NCBI GenBank assembly: GCA_026390575.1
Contig: JAPLFR010000002.1
Coordinates: 1 to 64,000 of the forward strand
Direction: 5' to 3'
DNA: 64,000 nucleotides
Source of the DNA: Ignavibacteriales bacterium
GTDB taxonomy: Bacteria > Bacteroidota > Ignavibacteria > UBA10030
Part shown: positions 36,560 through 47,205 of the stretch, piece by piece
Layout of the letters: every line of letters starts with the position of its first letter
Numbering within the stretch: position 1 is the first letter of the stretch
Program-made: the position numbers and the translations under genes
Notes under the pieces: model-generated
The model's input: only the letters and a program-made list of their open reading frames with translations
Database searches by the model: none
Told to the model about the DNA's origin: nothing

Positions 36560-37812
36560 TTAACACTCTTACCATGAGTTAATTCCATGATTAATGCATC
36601 ATACTTTATTGCGATAGCTTCTTTGGAATAATTCTTCTCAACATATTCTCTGCCCTTCTTACCTTCATGGGTAAGAGTCTCCCTGTGTTTGTAGGCTTCT
36701 AAGATTGCATTCGCAAATCCCTCCTGATCATCGATAGGCACTGCCCTGCCGCAACCTGATTGCTCAATGATCCACCGCAATTCTGAATCTTCATCAACTA
36801 ACGCTATCGCCGGTTTTGCACAAGCCATGATAGAATAGATTTTAGAAGGTACGCCATCCTTGCTGCCGGCAAGGTTCATCGGAATTATACTTACATCGCA
36901 GCAAGAATTAATTAGCGGCATGAGTTCTTTCGATTGATAACCAAGCAGTGTAACATTATTCATCTTTTTATCTTCAATCTGTTGTTTGAGCCAATCACGT
37001 TTAGAACCATCACCAATTATAACAAATCTTATGGGATGTTCTCTGAGATTTTCAGCTACGAACAACACTGTTTCCCAATCTTGAACTATTCCAATATTGC
37101 CGGCATAAAGGACGATGAAGTCATCGAACAAATTGTACTTTATCGAGAATTCGTTTCTCCTTTCTTTTGGACTATAAAACCTGGTGTCAACAAAATCAGG
37201 GATCATACGCAACTTACTTTCTGGAACCCCCCTCTTTTTGATCACTCGTTTAAATTGTTCTGCGATCGGGACTATGGCGGTATTTTTTCTATAGATGAAC
37301 TTCTCGAGCCAATTGAGAAAAGCAATGAAGGTTTTGTTTTTCACAATACCTTGACGAATAGCAACATCCGGATATAATTCTGCCACCTTATATACTGACG
37401 GTGCGCTCCATAGTATCCCTAATAACCAGGATACGACAGCAATTGTCATAGGAGGGGAAGTTGCAATAACAATGTCTTGTTTTTCAATTTTAAATAATGC
37501 GACAAAGAGTGAAACCACATGAAATCGTATATAATCAAAGACTCTCATCCATACTCTGTTACCTTTATATGGTACTTTGACATGCCATATCGGAATATTT
37601 TCAAGTTCGCTGGAAAATAATAATCCGAACCAATGTTTCTGCATCGGCTGACGTTTTGCCATCTCTTGTAACACGTTGTTGTGAGGTGTCGTAGAAATGA
37701 CCGTCACTGAATGCCCGAGCCGCTTTAGCTCGACAGCCATCTCGGTCATCAAATATGCAGTGGAATTACCATCCGGAGAGAATACCAAAGAATGAAGAAG
37801 AACTTTACTCAT
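36556..37812 (-). CDS. GT4 glycosyltransferase (WbuB-like)
   Basis: A 418-residue GT-B protein. The N-terminal acceptor domain has SPDGNSTAYLMTEMA. The C-terminal donor domain has FIVLYAGNIG, IGDGSKRDWL, and SIIPMNLAGSKDGVPSKIYSIMACAKPAIA. This pattern is that of WbuB/FnlX-type transferases adding an amino sugar such as L-FucNAc. It overlaps the following epimerase by four bases. Confidence 0.92.
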   Translation of the reverse strand: MSKVLLHSLVFSPDGNSTAYLMTEMAVELKRLGHSVTVISTTPHNNVLQEMAKRQPMQKHWFGLLFSSELENIPIWHVKVPYKGNRVWMRVFDYIRFHVVSLFVALFKIEKQDIVIATSPPMTIAVVSWLLGILWSAPSVYKVAELYPDVAIRQGIVKNKTFIAFLNWLEKFIYRKNTAIVPIAEQFKRVIKKRGVPESKLRMIPDFVDTRFYSPKERRNEFSIKYNLFDDFIVLYAGNIGIVQDWETVLFVAENLREHPIRFVIIGDGSKRDWLKQQIEDKKMNNVTLLGYQSKELMPLINSCCDVSIIPMNLAGSKDGVPSKIYSIMACAKPAIALVDEDSELRWIIEQSGCGRAVPIDDQEGFANAILEAYKHRETLTHEGKKGREYVEKNYSKEAIAIKYDALIMELTHGKSVK

Positions 37813-37848
37813 TAGGCCTTTCAGTACAAATGTTGAGCTTAGAAAAAT

Positions 37849-38898
37849 TTATTTTGATTTTGTAGCAGTAACTTTAAAGGCTGCGGCCGACATGCCTGGA
37901 GGAAATTCAGCATCTCTCCGGATATCATCCCAATTATCGTTAAACCATTTGATTGTATTTTCGAGTCCCGTTTCAAAATCCATCTTAGGTTCATAGCCCA
38001 GCAAATCTTTTGCCCTCTCTATGGATGCAAGTAACCTTTTTTTTGTGTCCCACACACGCCGTTCTGCCCTTATGATTCCGGCTTTATTACCAGTCAATTC
38101 GTTTATATGTTCCGCCATTGATAAAATATTCACTTCACTCCCCGACGCAATATTCATCTCTTGCCCGATTGCTTTTTCAGTATGAGCAGCCCTCAATAAT
38201 GCATCGACTATGTCCATGACATATGTAAAATCACGAGTTTCCTCACCGCTCCCCGTGAAGGGCAACGGCAATCCGGATAGTGCTCTAAAAATGAAATTTG
38301 GGATGACGTTTCTATATTGTCCTGGTACTTCTCCAGGTCCATAGGAATTAAAGAACCTTGTCTTTACAATGGGTAACCCATAATGATGATGGAAAAAATT
38401 TGCGTACAATTCACCCAGCATTTTCGTTATCTGGTACGGAGTGGTGAGATGCATAGACATAAAATCTTCTTTCAGAGGCAACGGTGCTGTTGAACCATAG
38501 ATGGAACAACCAGATGAAGCATATACTAATCGTTGCACACCACACATCTGAGCATACTGATATACTAATAATGTCCCTAAGCCATTCGTCATCAAGTCGT
38601 GCTGGGGAAAGTCCACGGAATTTTGATTTGCAAAAAAAGCGGCTAAATGATACACAATATTTGGCTTCAAAACAAAAACACGTTTTAACGCTACTTCATC
38701 TGTAACCGATCCTCTCACAAACAAAACATTTGGCATGGAGGGTATATTCCATTCGTAGCCTGCCGACATATTATCAAACACGACGACCATACGGGCGCCA
38801 AGTCCCGCAATAGTACGGGTGAGGTTTGTACCAATCGCGCCGGCACCTCCCGTAATCAATACTACTTTATCTTCTAATGCTTTTTTATATTCTTCCAT
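37849..38898 (-). CDS. NAD-dependent nucleotide-sugar epimerase/dehydratase
   Basis: A 349-residue extended SDR with ITGGAGAIGTNLTR, active-site Ser in YASSGCSIYG, and a Tyr-Lys pair in PYQITKMLGEL. RFFNSYGPGEVPGQYRNVIPNF resembles UDP-glucuronate decarboxylases and GalE-like enzymes. It modifies a nucleotide sugar for the surrounding locus. The final 20 residues are an unusual Ala/Lys-rich tail. Confidence 0.9.
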   Translation of the reverse strand: MEEYKKALEDKVVLITGGAGAIGTNLTRTIAGLGARMVVVFDNMSAGYEWNIPSMPNVLFVRGSVTDEVALKRVFVLKPNIVYHLAAFFANQNSVDFPQHDLMTNGLGTLLVYQYAQMCGVQRLVYASSGCSIYGSTAPLPLKEDFMSMHLTTPYQITKMLGELYANFFHHHYGLPIVKTRFFNSYGPGEVPGQYRNVIPNFIFRALSGLPLPFTGSGEETRDFTYVMDIVDALLRAAHTEKAIGQEMNIASGSEVNILSMAEHINELTGNKAGIIRAERRVWDTKKRLLASIERAKDLLGYEPKMDFETGLENTIKWFNDNWDDIRRDAEFPPGMSAAAFKVTATKSK

Positions 38899-38941
38899 TG
38901 ATAATCCTTTTTCAAATTTATTATTATTATCGACATATAAT

Positions 38942-39862
38942 TTATTTGCTATAGACTTTTTTCATCCAGGCTACGTATCTGCACACTCCTTCGTGAATAT
39001 CAATTTTAGGATCATGTTTTAGATCGCGCCGTGACTTTGAATAGTCAACTATTTTTACCCGCGTCGTAAAACCTTCTTCTCCCTTGTATTCCGCAAGCGA
39101 AGGACTTGCTCCGGTCTCTTTGATAATGATTGCTGCCAGTTCCTCAATGCTGATCACCCAATCTTCTCTGCTCCCGATATTATAGACTTCACCAGGGATA
39201 AAATTATCCACAATATTAGCAAAAGTCCTGCACGTGTCTTCGACATAATCAAAAATCCTTTTATGTCCCTTATATACTGTGAATTTTTTATTCATTAAAC
39301 AGTGATACACAATAATAGGTATTACACCCCTATAACGGCTGTAATATTCATGAGGGCCGTAACATCCGACTGGCCGCACCCGCACCACATCAACACCGAA
39401 CATTGCTGCATGGTTTAAACATTGTAATTCCCCCGTCCACTTCGATATTGCGTAGTCGTTCATTTGCTTTATTGGTACACGTTCCATAACATCTTCGGAC
39501 ATTAATTCATCGTAGTCACCATAGACCTCGGCGCTGGAAAAGAAAATCATTTTAAAACGATGCTGCTCCTGAAGACGCAACATATTTTTTGTGCCGATAA
39601 CATTTGTGCGCCAGAGGTTTTCGTAATGATCTTCACCGTTCCAGCGGCCATATTCTGCGGCAAGATGGTACACGTAATCAAACTTATGCGATCGAAAAAC
39701 ACTATCGACCTGCTGATAGACACCGGTATCCGCCTTCAAATGTTGAGGATCTTCCCCCTGTAAAATGTCACACGTCCACACGTCATGACCTCTTGCACGT
39801 AATTCATTTGTCAAATTCGTACCAATAAATCCTCTTCCGCCTGTGAGAAGTATTTTTGCCAT
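38942..39862 (-). CDS. NAD-dependent nucleotide-sugar epimerase/dehydratase
   Basis: A 306-residue extended SDR with LTGGRGFIGTNLTNEL, FFSSAEVYGDYDEL, a Tyr-Lys pair in DYAISKWTGEL, and VRVRPVGCYGPHEYYSRYRGV. It is more diverged than its two neighbours, and CYGPHE differs from the usual YGP block. It lies 43 bp from the second epimerase, part of a run of three SDRs around a GT4 gene. Confidence 0.9.
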   Translation of the reverse strand: MAKILLTGGRGFIGTNLTNELRARGHDVWTCDILQGEDPQHLKADTGVYQQVDSVFRSHKFDYVYHLAAEYGRWNGEDHYENLWRTNVIGTKNMLRLQEQHRFKMIFFSSAEVYGDYDELMSEDVMERVPIKQMNDYAISKWTGELQCLNHAAMFGVDVVRVRPVGCYGPHEYYSRYRGVIPIIVYHCLMNKKFTVYKGHKRIFDYVEDTCRTFANIVDNFIPGEVYNIGSREDWVISIEELAAIIIKETGASPSLAEYKGEEGFTTRVKIVDYSKSRRDLKHDPKIDIHEGVCRYVAWMKKVYSK

Positions 39863-39948
39863 TACTGTTCTCCAAAATTATTTTGATCAATATACATAAC
39901 TTTCTTTGTATTCTTTCAACCTGCGATAAGACTCGGCCTTGTAATAAT

Positions 39949-41097
39949 TTAACCCATGAATTTATTCATCGCATCACCTTGGCAAGCGATTTTATATGCA
40001 TTGAGTAATCGAGGTATGATACTGTCTTTTCGATATGTTTTAGCCTTCTCTAAACCACGTAATTTATAATCAAGCAATACATCATCATTTGCAAATTGCA
40101 GCATGGCTTTTACCATATCCTCGATATTTTCTCCATCGAAACATATCACAGTTGAATTCCCCGCAAATTCTTTTGTCGTAGGTATGTCAGAGGCAACCAC
40201 GGGGCAACCGCATGCGAGTGCTTCCATGATAGGAATTCCACCTCCTTCGTATAACGAAGGAAATACAAGAGCTGAAGCAGCGGAATAAAGCGTTGGCATC
40301 TCACTATCATCTAATTTGGGCAACCACATCACATTATTTTCAATTCCGGCGGCATGCAATTTTTCTGCAATAACTTTATCAGCTCCATTTTTCATTCCAC
40401 ATAAAACTAACGGCCAAGTTGTTTTCTGTCTCGTCCGGAGTATAGCATAGGCTTGAAAAAGCCTTTCATGATTCTTATGTGGATAATAGTGAGCTACATA
40501 AAGCCAGTAATGATCCGGAAGTCTGTATTTTTCACGAAAATTCTTAGCGATCCCAGATTCAACAGGCTTGAACATGTCATCGATGATAGGCGGTATAACA
40601 ATCATTTTCCCTGAATCAATCTCAAACCTATTGTGAATATCACTTTTTGTCGTCTCTGACATCGGTGCAATTACATTCGACATCCGCAGACTATAAGGTA
40701 CCATGACATACTTGTATATACGATTGAATAATGAATGGCTCATTGAGCTGCGAAATGCGAGCAAATCGTATACCGTAATAATGGACGGTACTGAACAATA
40801 AAATGAACGCGTATTTGCAAACCAATGCAACACATCGACAGTGTCATTTCTCGTTCTCAATTGAAGGAACAAATTTTCATAGAGAATCCTCGTCATTCTA
40901 TTCGTACCATCAATTCCAATAGATATTATTTTTGTATTTTCTTGTTCTGTAATCAGGCGTTTACTAAATGGTGTACAATAAGCTATGTAGGTATTTTTCT
41001 TATCATAAGATTGCAACGATTGCACGAGACTCTTTATATAGTTCCAACCGCCACCAATACTCGGATGTGCATGAAGGAGATTTAAACCTATTCGCAT
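39949..41097 (-). CDS. GT4 glycosyltransferase
   Basis: A 382-residue GT-B protein. Landmarks are the N-terminal LNLLHAHPSIGGGWNYIKSL, HYYPHKNHERLFQAY, and the donor-binding SLYEGGGIPIMEALACGCPVVASD with the conserved Glu pair. It is a mannosyltransferase-like retaining enzyme; donor and acceptor are unknown. It has good spacing to the flippase gene upstream (64 bp). Confidence 0.92.
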   Translation of the reverse strand: MRIGLNLLHAHPSIGGGWNYIKSLVQSLQSYDKKNTYIAYCTPFSKRLITEQENTKIISIGIDGTNRMTRILYENLFLQLRTRNDTVDVLHWFANTRSFYCSVPSIITVYDLLAFRSSMSHSLFNRIYKYVMVPYSLRMSNVIAPMSETTKSDIHNRFEIDSGKMIVIPPIIDDMFKPVESGIAKNFREKYRLPDHYWLYVAHYYPHKNHERLFQAYAILRTRQKTTWPLVLCGMKNGADKVIAEKLHAAGIENNVMWLPKLDDSEMPTLYSAASALVFPSLYEGGGIPIMEALACGCPVVASDIPTTKEFAGNSTVICFDGENIEDMVKAMLQFANDDVLLDYKLRGLEKAKTYRKDSIIPRLLNAYKIACQGDAMNKFMG

Positions 41098-41161
41098 GTT
41101 CTACCACTTATCGTTAAAAAAAGGAGAGAGTAGGATACAAGCGTTTTCCTGATTGTTATAT

Positions 41162-42601
41162 TCATATTGGTTGTTTGACTCTTTCTCGATTGATGGTCGA
41201 TTTAATTAATTCCCAATCAGCAAGAGTTACGCCCTTCAATCCAATAATGATGATTCCAAAAATTATTGAGCTGAACACCATTCGAAGCGCTGGGTGAAGC
41301 TCTCCAAGGGGGAGAAATAAGATCATAGAAATAATTGCCGCAACTATTGGTTTCCAAGTATTTTTTATAAGAGTAACTGATTTTAAGAATGGAAATGAAA
41401 GTATGAGGTACACAAAATAACACAATTCCGAAAGTACCATAGCTAAAGATGCTCCTACAATACCATACTTCAGAGTTAGAATCGGTGTAAAAATAGTGTA
41501 CATAACTGCGAGGAATATCGTCCCTATCATATACCGCCGTTGTTTATCCGAAGCAATTAGAGCTATTTCAAGAATGGATCGAATGCTCGCGAGTACAAAC
41601 GCCCATATAATGACGGCGAATACCATACCAGAGGATTCGTATTTAGCAGTAAATAATAGTGTCATAAGCGGTAAAGCACACAATGTTCCCACGAGGCCAA
41701 TCGGAACTGCGATTAATGCCGAGAGTCTGAAGAACTTTTCTACAAATCTTGTATAGTGGATAAGTGATTCCCGAAAATACGTAGAAAGGCTTGGCAATAA
41801 AATTCTGTGCATACTTGTAAGAATATATGCCCACATGAATAATACAATGCGGTGCGCTGCGGTAAAGTAGCCAAGTTTTTCCATCGATAGAAAATACCCA
41901 ACCATGAGCGGTGCTGCGGATAGACAATACTGCGAAAGCAACGAGGATATTCCTATCGGTGCTGATTTATGCAATGCATCCATGGCACTACGAATGCTTA
42001 ACGAAGACCAGGCAAAACCAAATCGGTTTATAACGATTGATAGAATCATCACACTTGGAAGAGTGATGCTGATAACGTAAAAGTACGCTGCAAGTGTGGC
42101 ATCTTCACTTCTTGAAATCAAAAATACTACTGCGAGGAAGAATAAAATGCCTTTCAGAATCCTTGCAATACTGATCAGTCCGACCTCCTGACGCGCTTCA
42201 AATACCCATTCCAGGAGAAAGGCCATTGGAAAAACACAGAGCGAAGTGATAACCACGAGAGATGTTGTGCCTGATGGGAGCAGGTTGAGGATAGATAAAA
42301 GTACTGCAAAACCAAACAGGAATATCGCCAAAACAAATCTCACTGACACGACATTTGCAATCCAAGAGCTGACGATCTTAGGATCCCGTGCTGTCTCACG
42401 TAATCCGATGACTTCCAGTCCAAATTCTCCTATTCGCAATAAATACAACATGCATACCTGCGCAAAATTCCATACTCCAAATCCAGATGGCCCTAAAACT
42501 CGGGCAAGTTGAACAAATCCAAGAAAAAAGAAAGATTGACCTAACACATTGCCGGCAAAAAGCATTATATAGTTTTTTAACAATTTTCTAGCGGGTACCA
42601 C
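41162..42601 (-). CDS. Oligosaccharide flippase, Wzx-like
   Basis: A 479-residue polytopic protein with about 12-14 predicted helices and the family's N-terminal LLKNYIMLFAGNVLGQSFFFLGFVQLARVLGPSGFG region. It exports lipid-linked repeat units. The frame starts with GTG at 42601, and an internal ATG in NYIMLF is an alternative, so the N-terminus is uncertain. With the Wzy-like gene upstream it forms the assembly core of the locus. Confidence 0.9.
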   Translation of the reverse strand: MVPARKLLKNYIMLFAGNVLGQSFFFLGFVQLARVLGPSGFGVWNFAQVCMLYLLRIGEFGLEVIGLRETARDPKIVSSWIANVVSVRFVLAIFLFGFAVLLSILNLLPSGTTSLVVITSLCVFPMAFLLEWVFEARQEVGLISIARILKGILFFLAVVFLISRSEDATLAAYFYVISITLPSVMILSIVINRFGFAWSSLSIRSAMDALHKSAPIGISSLLSQYCLSAAPLMVGYFLSMEKLGYFTAAHRIVLFMWAYILTSMHRILLPSLSTYFRESLIHYTRFVEKFFRLSALIAVPIGLVGTLCALPLMTLLFTAKYESSGMVFAVIIWAFVLASIRSILEIALIASDKQRRYMIGTIFLAVMYTIFTPILTLKYGIVGASLAMVLSELCYFVYLILSFPFLKSVTLIKNTWKPIVAAIISMILFLPLGELHPALRMVFSSIIFGIIIIGLKGVTLADWELIKSTINRERVKQPI

Positions 42602-42830
42602 TCACGCCTCACTTCGATGCATTAATGCTCAGAGTTTATTCCAAAAAATCGCGGTATTCCATGCTCTATTTATCAGTTACCCCGGTGCAGATCAATCAAT
42701 AAAGCTGATCATTGGATCCTAAATTCCTTCCATCACTGTGTTTTCCTATGACAGGAATTCATACAGCCATGGATCAAGAAATCTCGATAAAATGCCTATC
42801 CCTTACTTCACTGTCGATCTCATCTATTGA

Positions 42831-44105
42831 TCATAGTGAAGCAATGGAAACTCTTGGATCTACTTTCTGCGGAATGATAGTCCAGCGTAAAAATAAATAT
42901 ATCACTAACAAGTTGTATTCAAACCAGAGAAATGAAATCGGAAAATTAAAGTAGGTAATGAACATAACAAATATCATTAATCCGTACGCCGTCACGTTTT
43001 TTATGGATGGCTTGCTCCGCATACGATAGTATATCAAACCAGAACTAAATCCAAGTATAAATGGAATCGAAGCTAATCCAATAACTCCAAAATCGCTGTA
43101 GAACCACCAAAAAGCTGTATAGGTATTATAGCTACTCGTAAGGTATGGCATCCGCGAAAGATTAAAATAATCAATGATCCAATATTTAAGGCCTGAGATA
43201 GCAGTAATAAAGTCGAAAGTGAAATATCCATATGTATGATATTCTAAGAGGTTTACAGATCTGGCAAAATTCTCTAGATTCATAACTACATACATATAAG
43301 GCTCAGTAAGGAAGGCATAATCTTTTGAAAAATTCATTTTTGATACCCGATACATATAAATCATAAGAAGATTGCCAAGTCTCAACGACATAATCCAATA
43401 GAAGAAGGCAGTCACAACTGTAAAAAGGATAATGACAGTTTTCGGTCTTATATAATGACTAGCGTAATAAAGAAGTACAAAACATATAACCCCCGCCATA
43501 ATAATTTGATATCTCTGTAAAAGAAGGACATAGGAACCCACAGTAATCAAAGATAAAACAACGAGAATATTTTTCTTTGCTTTATTCCCTTTCACCATGA
43601 GTATGTATATAATAGTAAAGAAGATGATGAACGATGCCGAAAAAAGGAAAAGCGTCAATCCAGATATGTTAAAATCAACCCTTGATATTTTGCTTCCAAC
43701 AACAAAGATGGGAAGCCACCCTTTAACAGATAAACTTACAATGTAGGAGAAGCTGTAGACGGCAACGCTTAAACAAATCAACCAAAAAAGTCGTGACTCA
43801 TTTATTTTTTCTTCACTTAAGAGATTACGCATTGTATTTAATGGAATTAATTCTTTTTGAAGATTAAGAACATACGCTATAAATGTACCAATGAGAAATG
43901 CAATAATAGCAGTGAGGAGCAATATCCAACTTTCGAGTGTCCAACTATGTTGAAATGCACTAAACTTAAGTTCAGTAAGCGCAATGCTAAAGCTCCACAC
44001 GAACCCAAATATTCTAGCTGGTGAGAAGGGATCCGCATGACGCCTGATAGCTAAGAAGATGATCCCTAAACAAATCCCAAAACAAATCCAAGAGATCCAG
44101 CTCAT
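42831..44105 (-). CDS. O-antigen/EPS repeat-unit polymerase, Wzy-like
   Basis: A 424-residue protein with about 11-12 predicted helices and a larger loop between the later helices (around residues 240-310) with ITAISGLKYWIIDYFNLSR. It is A+T-richer than the flanking genes, as is common for Wzy. Sequence motifs are weak in this family, and the call rests on topology and position between the flippase and the chain-length gene. Confidence 0.78.
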   Translation of the reverse strand: MSWISWICFGICLGIIFLAIRRHADPFSPARIFGFVWSFSIALTELKFSAFQHSWTLESWILLLTAIIAFLIGTFIAYVLNLQKELIPLNTMRNLLSEEKINESRLFWLICLSVAVYSFSYIVSLSVKGWLPIFVVGSKISRVDFNISGLTLFLFSASFIIFFTIIYILMVKGNKAKKNILVVLSLITVGSYVLLLQRYQIIMAGVICFVLLYYASHYIRPKTVIILFTVVTAFFYWIMSLRLGNLLMIYMYRVSKMNFSKDYAFLTEPYMYVVMNLENFARSVNLLEYHTYGYFTFDFITAISGLKYWIIDYFNLSRMPYLTSSYNTYTAFWWFYSDFGVIGLASIPFILGFSSGLIYYRMRSKPSIKNVTAYGLMIFVMFITYFNFPISFLWFEYNLLVIYLFLRWTIIPQKVDPRVSIASL

Positions 44106-44133
44106 GAGAAGCGCTCTACCATTACCTTCAACA

Positions 44134-45399
44134 TTATTTCTTTATGATGTTTTTCCATTTTAGGCCAAACCAATCAGATCTCAGGTAATGTAATATTGTA
44201 TTAAACCTCACCGGATCACTAGCTCTCAGTCGCTCGAACCCTTCAATTGAAAAAATAATCAACATTGATAAAAGTGCCGATACAACTAAAGCGATAAGAG
44301 CATATAACGACACTTTTGGTTTTGCTTTTCGTTCAGCCGGTATTGCGCTATCAAGAATAATGACAGAAGGGGTCTGCCGCTGCTCTTCAACTTTTGCTTG
44401 TTCGTATAATGGTGTTAAGAATTGAAGGATTTTATACTGAATTTCGACATCACGAAACCATCGAATATATTCACCGCCGAGGTCAGGTATTTTATTAAAA
44501 GGAACAAAAACTTTCATTTCATTTTGCGGAATATTTGTTCCCCTATTCATCTGTGTGAGCTTATTGTGCAATTCATCTATTTCAATTTGCGTTGCAATAA
44601 CAGAAGGATTATCTGCTGATTGGGTCCTGCGAAGGACATTTGCCTGGACTTCTTTTAAAGCGAGCTGTCCTGTGATTTCTGCAGCTGCCTTTATTGACGC
44701 TTCCATTTGTTCAGGTAACGCTATGACACCATATTTCTTTTGGAATGATTTCAAAGAATCCTCTGCTTTTGCAAGGTCACTAAGATTCTTCTTGTATCGT
44801 TCTTCAATAAACTGACGGTTACCGCGCGCGTTTTGTCCCTGCAATCCCGTATTAGTTTTATTCAACATCTCAACAAAATAGTTTGTCATATCGGCGGCAC
44901 GCTGAGGATCCTTATCGTACACCGTGATGGTAATATTACCTTCATCCTCGATTTTAAAATCAACATTCGTGAGTAATTCTTTTATGGTATTCTCAATGGG
45001 ATAGTCAGTGATATCGTATACGTGCACCAAATCGAATTTTTGAATCACGGCGTTGAGTACCGTACCGCTTTTTAATATTGCTAAATATCGATCCGCTTCC
45101 GAATTGCCAGATATTGATGACAATGCTTTTGAAGGCGAAAACGATTTTGCGAGTGATGCGATTCCCTCTAATCCTCCCAATAAATCGGCTTTTTCAGCCG
45201 GGAATACCGAAGCAGTCGATTTATACCATTTTGGTAAAAGCAAAACAATAATAGCGGTAAGAACAGTACATAATAAGATAAAACGAGAAATAAACTTTCT
45301 ATACTTTGTGATAATAGAAAGAAAATCCAACAAGCTGCTTGCAGGTGTTTGAGCATTTGTCTTTGCGTCTGCTATTTCTTCCGTCTTTTTATTTGTCAT
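44134..45399 (-). CDS. Chain-length determinant protein (Wzz/GumC-like, no kinase)
   Basis: The ATG at 45399 has GGA six bases upstream and is preferred over one 15 bases earlier; it gives 421 residues. One helix lies at about 36-56 and another at about 356-378. Between them is a periplasmic region with coiled coils (around 190-270). The KWYKSTASVFPAE block and the C-terminal proline-rich AIPAERKAKPKV motif are those of polysaccharide co-polymerases. There is no Walker-box tyrosine kinase domain, and no separate kinase or phosphatase gene is seen in the window. Confidence 0.92.
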   Translation of the reverse strand: MTNKKTEEIADAKTNAQTPASSLLDFLSIITKYRKFISRFILLCTVLTAIIVLLLPKWYKSTASVFPAEKADLLGGLEGIASLAKSFSPSKALSSISGNSEADRYLAILKSGTVLNAVIQKFDLVHVYDITDYPIENTIKELLTNVDFKIEDEGNITITVYDKDPQRAADMTNYFVEMLNKTNTGLQGQNARGNRQFIEERYKKNLSDLAKAEDSLKSFQKKYGVIALPEQMEASIKAAAEITGQLALKEVQANVLRRTQSADNPSVIATQIEIDELHNKLTQMNRGTNIPQNEMKVFVPFNKIPDLGGEYIRWFRDVEIQYKILQFLTPLYEQAKVEEQRQTPSVIILDSAIPAERKAKPKVSLYALIALVVSALLSMLIIFSIEGFERLRASDPVRFNTILHYLRSDWFGLKWKNIIKK

Positions 45400-45473
45400 A
45401 TTTTTTCCAAGCATTTAATCATTTACTCATGAACGGCTGACAACGTGTACGATTTTGTACGTCAGTGCTGAAT

Positions 45474-47180
45474 TTATTTCTTTAATTGTATTGCCAGTAG
45501 TGCTATGCTCACCGCTGCTGTGATAACTGCGGCGGTTTGGCTAAAAATACTCATATAGTACGCAAAGGTGCGTTCAATCTTTTTCGGTACCCAGACATAG
45601 TCCCCCTCTTCTATTTTTGTTTCATCAGGAGCAAGCCATTGATGCGTTGACCGTTTTATGATCATTACATCACCAGTGCGCGCCTTATCGGTGAAGCCAC
45701 CTGCTCTTTGTATATAATATTCATAATTTTTCCCTGCAACAAATGGAACGTTTCCGGGATTCGTGACCTGACCAAACACGTAGATGGTTTTTCTTACAGA
45801 AGGGATCGATATGTAGTCCCCATTCCTTAGATACACATCCTCCGAAAGGTCTTTATCGATAAACAATTTTCTAAAATCCACGTTGACGACTTCGCGCTTC
45901 GTATGCAACTCGCTTTCCATCAGATAATAGGAACTGTCTTCCGGCGCTATGCTTCCCCTTAAACTAAGAAGTTTTTCAAGCTCCACTTCTTCACGCGAGA
46001 CCGTACCGCGATAGACTTGAGCAGATGCAAGCGACGCATACTCCGTAAAACCTCCGCACCATTCGATCACTGTTGAAAGTTTCGTACTGTCCTTGGATAA
46101 GGGATATGTCCCGGGATAATTGACTTCTCCCTCGACAATCACCCTGTAATCTTCGCGCACATCCGGCTGTTCTTGAACCACAATTCGGTCGCCCGCAACA
46201 AGAACCGGTGTATTCAACGAGTCATGTATCAGAGTGTGAAAATCATACACCGTCATGACCTGTGTGCCTTTCTTGACATCGTATCGGAATAAAAGAATGC
46301 TATCAGCCTTTGCCCGTGCAGTGAGACCGTAGGCTAACTCAATAGCATCGATCAAATGCTCGCCTTTGACCAGTTCGAAACTTCCCTGTGCATTGACGCC
46401 GCCATAAACGCCGAAGATATTCTTCTTCGAATCGATACGAGGGACAAATACTTCGTCTCCTTCCCTGAGCAACTGATTATACTGCGCATCTCGTGTTGCA
46501 AAGTATTTCGGGATGTCGATATGAACAATCTCACCCGACCGTCTCGTAAGACGTATATTACGCTTCGATTGAAAGCGTTCTTCAAGGGATGAGAGATCGT
46601 CTCTGATATACATGTGCGCCTGACGAAGCTTATTCTCTTCAGTTATTTTATTCGCTTCAGCCACAGCCTTATCAACACGATCCGTAGCATAGAGAATATA
46701 TTTTCCGGGAAAGCGAACAGCGCCTGTCACAGTTACGCTAAACTGCCGTGGCGTCAATAATGTTACTGTTGGATTCCCTGTGATATATTTTTTTTTGATT
46801 TCTTCGATGATTCTCTTCTTTGCATCCTTCAAGGATAAATCGACAATCGGAACTTCTCCCACTGTCGGAACAATCAATGTTCCTTCCGGCGTTACTGTAA
46901 GAGAAAAATTCAAGGGTGGACTGACCCATATATTTACAGAAAGAACATCGGATGGTCCGATAAAATATTTTTCCGGATCTACAGGCCCTTCCATAGGAGG
47001 CACATTACTGACAGGCGCTTGAATCATGCTCTTCAGATCAGATTTTGATTCTTGCAACTCCTTCTTTGTGTCTGTCGTCCATTGTGCGTTGGATGTCAGC
47101 ATAAATACACACCACATACACAAAGAGAGGATGGTCGTTTTGAGATTCCAGAATTTCATCGATTGATTTTGTTTTATCAT
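45474..47180 (-). CDS. Polysaccharide export protein, Wza-like with SLBB domains
   Basis: A 568-residue protein with an N-terminal signal segment (LSLCMWCVFMLTSNAQ) and no lipobox Cys at its end. The poly-export domain (about 70-160, YFIGPSDVLSVNIW... VTPEGTLIVPTVGEV) is followed by several SLBB beta-grasp domains (for example FGVYGGVNAQGSFEL, VIVEGEVNYPGTYPL and IYVFGQVTNPGNVPF). A C-terminal helix (about 545-566) may span the outer membrane. It forms the export channel together with the chain-length protein encoded just downstream. Confidence 0.93.
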   Translation of the reverse strand: MIKQNQSMKFWNLKTTILSLCMWCVFMLTSNAQWTTDTKKELQESKSDLKSMIQAPVSNVPPMEGPVDPEKYFIGPSDVLSVNIWVSPPLNFSLTVTPEGTLIVPTVGEVPIVDLSLKDAKKRIIEEIKKKYITGNPTVTLLTPRQFSVTVTGAVRFPGKYILYATDRVDKAVAEANKITEENKLRQAHMYIRDDLSSLEERFQSKRNIRLTRRSGEIVHIDIPKYFATRDAQYNQLLREGDEVFVPRIDSKKNIFGVYGGVNAQGSFELVKGEHLIDAIELAYGLTARAKADSILLFRYDVKKGTQVMTVYDFHTLIHDSLNTPVLVAGDRIVVQEQPDVREDYRVIVEGEVNYPGTYPLSKDSTKLSTVIEWCGGFTEYASLASAQVYRGTVSREEVELEKLLSLRGSIAPEDSSYYLMESELHTKREVVNVDFRKLFIDKDLSEDVYLRNGDYISIPSVRKTIYVFGQVTNPGNVPFVAGKNYEYYIQRAGGFTDKARTGDVMIIKRSTHQWLAPDETKIEEGDYVWVPKKIERTFAYYMSIFSQTAAVITAAVSIALLAIQLKK

Positions 47181-47205
47181 ATTTCACCGCAAATTTTTCT
47201 TGTTC

